DNA of 8,985 nucleotides, from contig JAHFVB010000170.1 in the NCBI GenBank assembly GCA_023264755.1, positions 1 to 8,985 on the forward strand, given 5' to 3'. Position numbers and translations under genes: made by a program. This document shows positions 6,823 through 8,985 of the stretch, piece by piece (positions within the stretch are counted from its first letter, which is position 1; each line of letters begins with the position of its first letter). Source of the stretch: Mycobacterium sp. Its GTDB lineage: Bacteria; Actinomycetota; Actinomycetes; Mycobacteriales; Mycobacteriaceae. The notes below the pieces were generated by a model. It saw only the letters and a program-made list of their open reading frames with translations, made no database searches and was not told where the DNA came from.

Positions 6823-7590
6823 ATGGTGGACTGGAGCGTCGTCGCGGTACCGGCCCGCGGAGTTGGCGGATTCTTCTCGCTCACGCTCGACACCTTCGTG
6901 GCGATGTTCAAGCGGCCCTTCGCTTTGCGGGAGCTCGTCTTGCAGACCTGGTTCGTGGCTCGGGTTTCACTGCTCCCGACGCTGATGCTGGCGATTCCGT
7001 TCACCGTCCTGACGGTCTTCACGCTCAACGTGCTGCTCATCGAATTCGGCGCCGCCGACTTCTCCGGAACGGGCGCAGCCTTGGCCGCCGTGACACAAGT
7101 GGGGCCGATCGTCACCGTACTGGTGGTGGCCGGCGCCGGGGCGACCGCCATGTGCGCCGACCTCGGTGCGCGCACGATCCGGGAGGAACTCGACGCGTTG
7201 CGGGTGTTGGGCATCAATCCCGTGCAGGCGCTGGTGGTACCGCGGGTACTCGCCGCGACGATCGTGGCTCTGATGCTGGCCGGAGTCGTGACGATCGTGG
7301 GCCTGTCCAGTGGCTACTTCTTCTCGGTCTACCTGCAGCACGTGACCCCGGGTGCGTTCGCGGCGGGCTTGACCCTGATCGTCGGATTGCCCGAAGTCGT
7401 CATTGCGCTGACCAAGGCTGCGGTGTTCGGGCTCGCGGCTAGCCTCATCGCCTGTTACAAGGGCATGTCCGTCGGTGGCGGACCAGCCGGAGTCGGCAAC
7501 GCCGTCAACGAGACCGTGGTTTTCTCGTTCCTGGCACTATTCGTGATCAACGTGATCGCGACCGGAATCGGCGTCAAGGCCACCGCATGA
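6823..7590 (+). CDS. YrbE4A-like MlaE-family permease of an Mce-type lipid transporter
   Basis: A 255-aa integral membrane permease of the MlaE/YrbE family, the membrane subunit through which Mce systems import lipids or sterols, with ATP supplied by an MceG/Mkl ATPase encoded elsewhere. From AVPARGVGGFF at the N-terminus to NAVNETVVFSFLALFVINV at the C-terminus it follows mycobacterial YrbE4A closely. Several hydrophobic segments are evident (~50-75, 90-113, 141-172, 178-212, 230-250). The cytoplasmic coupling motif REELDALRVLGINP is at 120-133. The ATG at 6823 gives an N-terminus the length of YrbE4A; the frame is open from 6703, but those 40 extra residues are hydrophilic and unlike the family. 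A G-rich stretch precedes the start. The stop overlaps the next ATG by 4 nt (ATGA), so the two subunits are translationally coupled. In mce operons mceA follows yrbEB; here it does not. Confidence 0.92.
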   Translation: MVDWSVVAVPARGVGGFFSLTLDTFVAMFKRPFALRELVLQTWFVARVSLLPTLMLAIPFTVLTVFTLNVLLIEFGAADFSGTGAALAAVTQVGPIVTVLVVAGAGATAMCADLGARTIREELDALRVLGINPVQALVVPRVLAATIVALMLAGVVTIVGLSSGYFFSVYLQHVTPGAFAAGLTLIVGLPEVVIALTKAAVFGLAASLIACYKGMSVGGGPAGVGNAVNETVVFSFLALFVINVIATGIGVKATA

Positions 7591-8441
7591 CCGGCGCATC
7601 CGCAAGCCGCATGCATCCCCGGGCCCGGCGCGCGATCAAGAACGCGGTGGACGCCTGGATTCAGCTCGGATTGCAGGCGCAGTTCTTCGTGAAGACGCTG
7701 AAGTCGATCGGTGATGCGCTGGCGAGCTATCGGGTGGAGATCCTGAGACTGATTGCGCAGATGAGTCTGGGCAACGGGGCACTTGCACTCATCGGTGGCA
7801 CCGTGGTCATCGTCGGCTTCCTCACGCTGTCCGCCGGTGCGCTCGTCGCCGTTCAGGGCTACAACTCACTAGCGGGCATCGGCGTTGAAGCCTTGACCGG
7901 ATTCCTATCGGCCTTCGCCAACGTGCGCATCCTCGCGCCGCTCATCGCGGGTATCGGACTGGCGGCCACGATCGGCGCGGGCGCTACAGCGCAGTTGGGC
8001 GCGATGCGCATCAGCGAGGAGATAGATGCGCTGGAAGTGATGGGGATCCGCTCGGTGGCGTACCTGGCCTCCACTCGCGTCATCGCAGGGGTGTTCGTGG
8101 TGATCCCGCTGTATTGCATCGCGGCGTTGATGGCGTTTCTCGCGGCTCGGGAGGGCACCACGCTGATCTACAAGCAGTCCACCGGCGTCTACGACCACTA
8201 CTTCCACACGTTCCTCAATCCGACCGACCTGCTGTGGTCCTTCCTACAGGCGGTGCTCACGGGAATCGTGATCATGCTGGTGCACACCTACTACGGCTAC
8301 ACGGCCACGGGGGGTCCAGCAGGCGTGGGCGAGGCGGTCGGACGCGCCGTCCGGACCTCGATGGTGGTTGGGTCATTCGTCACGTTGCTGGCCGCACTGG
8401 CCATCTACGGCAAGCAGGGTAGCTTCAACCTGTCGGGCTAG
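7587..8441 (+). CDS. YrbE4B-like MlaE-family permease of an Mce-type lipid transporter
   Basis: The second MlaE-family permease subunit, 284 aa, expected to form a heterodimer with the upstream YrbE4A-like protein. It carries the coupling motif SEEIDALEVMGI at 143-154 and hydrophobic segments at ~62-90, 113-140, 163-187, 213-236 and 258-275. It has the YrbE4B hallmark stretches YDHYFHTFLNPTDLLWSFLQA, LVHTYYGYTATGGPAGVG and a C-terminus ending GSFNLSG. The first ~45 residues (basic, with an interface-helix-like part) correspond to the variable YrbE4B N-terminus. Start at ATG 7587 overlaps the preceding stop. The gene ends only 12 nt before the 3' end of the convergent fprB remnant, so no mce gene can be co-transcribed from immediately downstream. 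Whether the protein works with Mce proteins encoded elsewhere is open. Confidence 0.93.
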   Translation: MTGASASRMHPRARRAIKNAVDAWIQLGLQAQFFVKTLKSIGDALASYRVEILRLIAQMSLGNGALALIGGTVVIVGFLTLSAGALVAVQGYNSLAGIGVEALTGFLSAFANVRILAPLIAGIGLAATIGAGATAQLGAMRISEEIDALEVMGIRSVAYLASTRVIAGVFVVIPLYCIAALMAFLAAREGTTLIYKQSTGVYDHYFHTFLNPTDLLWSFLQAVLTGIVIMLVHTYYGYTATGGPAGVGEAVGRAVRTSMVVGSFVTLLAALAIYGKQGSFNLSG

Positions 8442-8453
8442 CCGCCCCGGCCC

Positions 8454-8772
8454 TCATCGGGATTCGAGCGCGATCGCCAGTAGCTCGTCGACGTCGACGA
8501 TCTTGGTCCGCACCCTGCCCCGTGCGGCTCCCCGGGTGACTTCCTCGGCATCGATCGCATCCCAGCCCGCGATGCCGAAGGACAGCGGTTGCCGTTCGGC
8601 GAGCAACTCGAGCATCTCGTGGCGGCCACGCGTGGGAGCTGTCCGGATCGATGTAGGGCATCTCGGCACCTTCGAAACCCGGCTCACCCGGGCTCGGGTG
8701 GATGCAGTCGACCGGACACACGGTGGTGTACGACGCGTCATTGCAGCAACCCTGGGTGAGTACGTACGGCAT
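8454..8772 (-). pseudogene. fprB: fprB remnant: ferredoxin N-terminus joined out of frame to the FprB C-terminus
   Basis: FprB is a ~575-aa fusion of a 7Fe ferredoxin and an adrenodoxin-reductase-like FAD/NADPH domain that feeds electrons to P450s and other oxygenases. Here the ATG at 8772, with GAGGA (8783-8779) six nt upstream, begins MPYVLTQGCCNDAS, then CPVDCIHP and a GFEGAEMPYIDPDS segment, the standard FprB opening. At about 8640-8625 this homology stops. After a one-base frame change, another minus-strand frame reads ERQPLSFGIAGWDAIDAEE, then GRVRTKIVDVDELL, the standard FprB C-terminus, and ends at the TGA 8456-8454. The second Cys cluster, the FAD and NADPH domains (roughly 450 codons) are gone. 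As read, the first frame runs on into unrelated Arg-rich sequence to 8425, overlapping yrbEB. Cys15 of the first cluster is Tyr. No electron-transfer function can remain. Both ends are recalled from the mycobacterial family. Confidence 0.85.
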
Positions 8773-8820
8773 CGGAAGTCCTCGTCTGCCCTGGTTTGGG
8801 CTACCGTCCCAGCGCTGGAA

Positions 8821-8985
8821 TCAATTGGTAGCCAGTGCTATTCCCTCGAGCTTCGCCTTGAGACGCAGGGCGAGGAAGCGCGACCACAACCGGGCCTCCA
8901 TGAGCGAGCCACCCATCATCCACAAGTGGTCTTGACCCGTCTCGCGCCACATGTTCTGCATGAAGCCGTCCCCGTCGAAGTCCCA
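8821..8985 (-). CDS. flavin-dependent (Baeyer-Villiger type) monooxygenase, C-terminal 54 residues
   Basis: The minus strand reads open from the window edge to the TGA at 8823-8821. It gives WDFDGDGFMQNMWRETGQ, then LWMMGGSLMEARLWSRFLAL, then RLKAKLEGIALATN. This is the typical C-terminus of actinobacterial FAD/NADPH-dependent monooxygenases of the Baeyer-Villiger/flavin-containing group, where a WRETG...GG-----R--SR-LAL-IKA-L-G pattern ends the protein. Such enzymes oxidise ketones (including steroid and aryl ketones) to esters. The Rossmann and fingerprint motifs lie beyond the window, so the subtype cannot be fixed. It precedes the fprB remnant by 48 nt on the same strand, suggesting they were once one redox operon. 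Confidence 0.75.
   Translation of the reverse strand, partial: WDFDGDGFMQNMWRETGQDHLWMMGGSLMEARLWSRFLALRLKAKLEGIALATN

Noticed and set aside
8425..8772. 115-aa 'ferredoxin' gene
   Set aside because: Only the first ~45 residues match a ferredoxin domain; the second Cys cluster is missing, the rest is out-of-frame FprB C-terminus, and the end overlaps yrbEB. Better described as an fprB remnant.
1..8985. CRISPR arrays, tRNA/rRNA genes, insertion sequences or phage integration sites
   Set aside because: No regularly spaced repeats, transposase or integrase motifs, terminal inverted repeats or tRNA-like cloverleaf sequence was seen. The lysin alone is not enough to call a prophage.

Overview
The window is high-GC DNA with mycobacterial-type genes. 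Its permease genes resemble the mycobacterial YrbE4A/YrbE4B pair closely, including the C-terminal FNLSG of YrbE4B, and a minus-strand remnant matches mycobacterial FprB at both ends. A Mycobacterium/Mycolicibacterium or close relative (Nocardia, Rhodococcus) chromosome is most likely. I see no integrase, transposase, tRNA, rRNA or CRISPR.

Layout. (1) 1-1131, minus: the 5' part of a cytochrome P450, preceded by a FolD-family gene that lacks its last ~50 codons. A promoter-like site and a perfect 10-bp palindrome sit where the folD 3' end should be. (2) 1343-3935, plus: a 705-aa four-module cell-wall hydrolase (DUF1906, Amidase_2, PG_binding_1, M23 peptidase, basic tail) with no visible signal peptide, then a 98-aa helical protein. 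(3) 3972-6577, minus: an ACMSD-like metal-dependent amidohydrolase and a coniferyl-aldehyde-type aldehyde dehydrogenase in an apparent two-gene operon. (4) 6823-8441, plus: yrbE4A/yrbE4B-like permease genes overlapping by 4 nt, not followed by the usual mceA-F genes. (5) 8454-8985, minus: the 3' end of a flavin (Baeyer-Villiger type) monooxygenase followed by a gutted fprB, whose N-terminal ferredoxin half-motif is joined out of frame to the FprB C-terminus.

Taken together, this looks like an accessory region of a steroid- or aromatic-degrading actinobacterium: P450, flavin monooxygenase, ACMSD-like hydrolase/decarboxylase, aldehyde dehydrogenase and an Mce-type lipid permease pair. It shows decay and rearrangement: folD lost its 3' end, fprB lost its centre, and the yrbE pair lacks its mce partners. 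The most unusual intact gene is the multi-enzyme lysin, built like a phage endolysin but set among metabolic genes. Substrates and pathway links are inference from family membership only.
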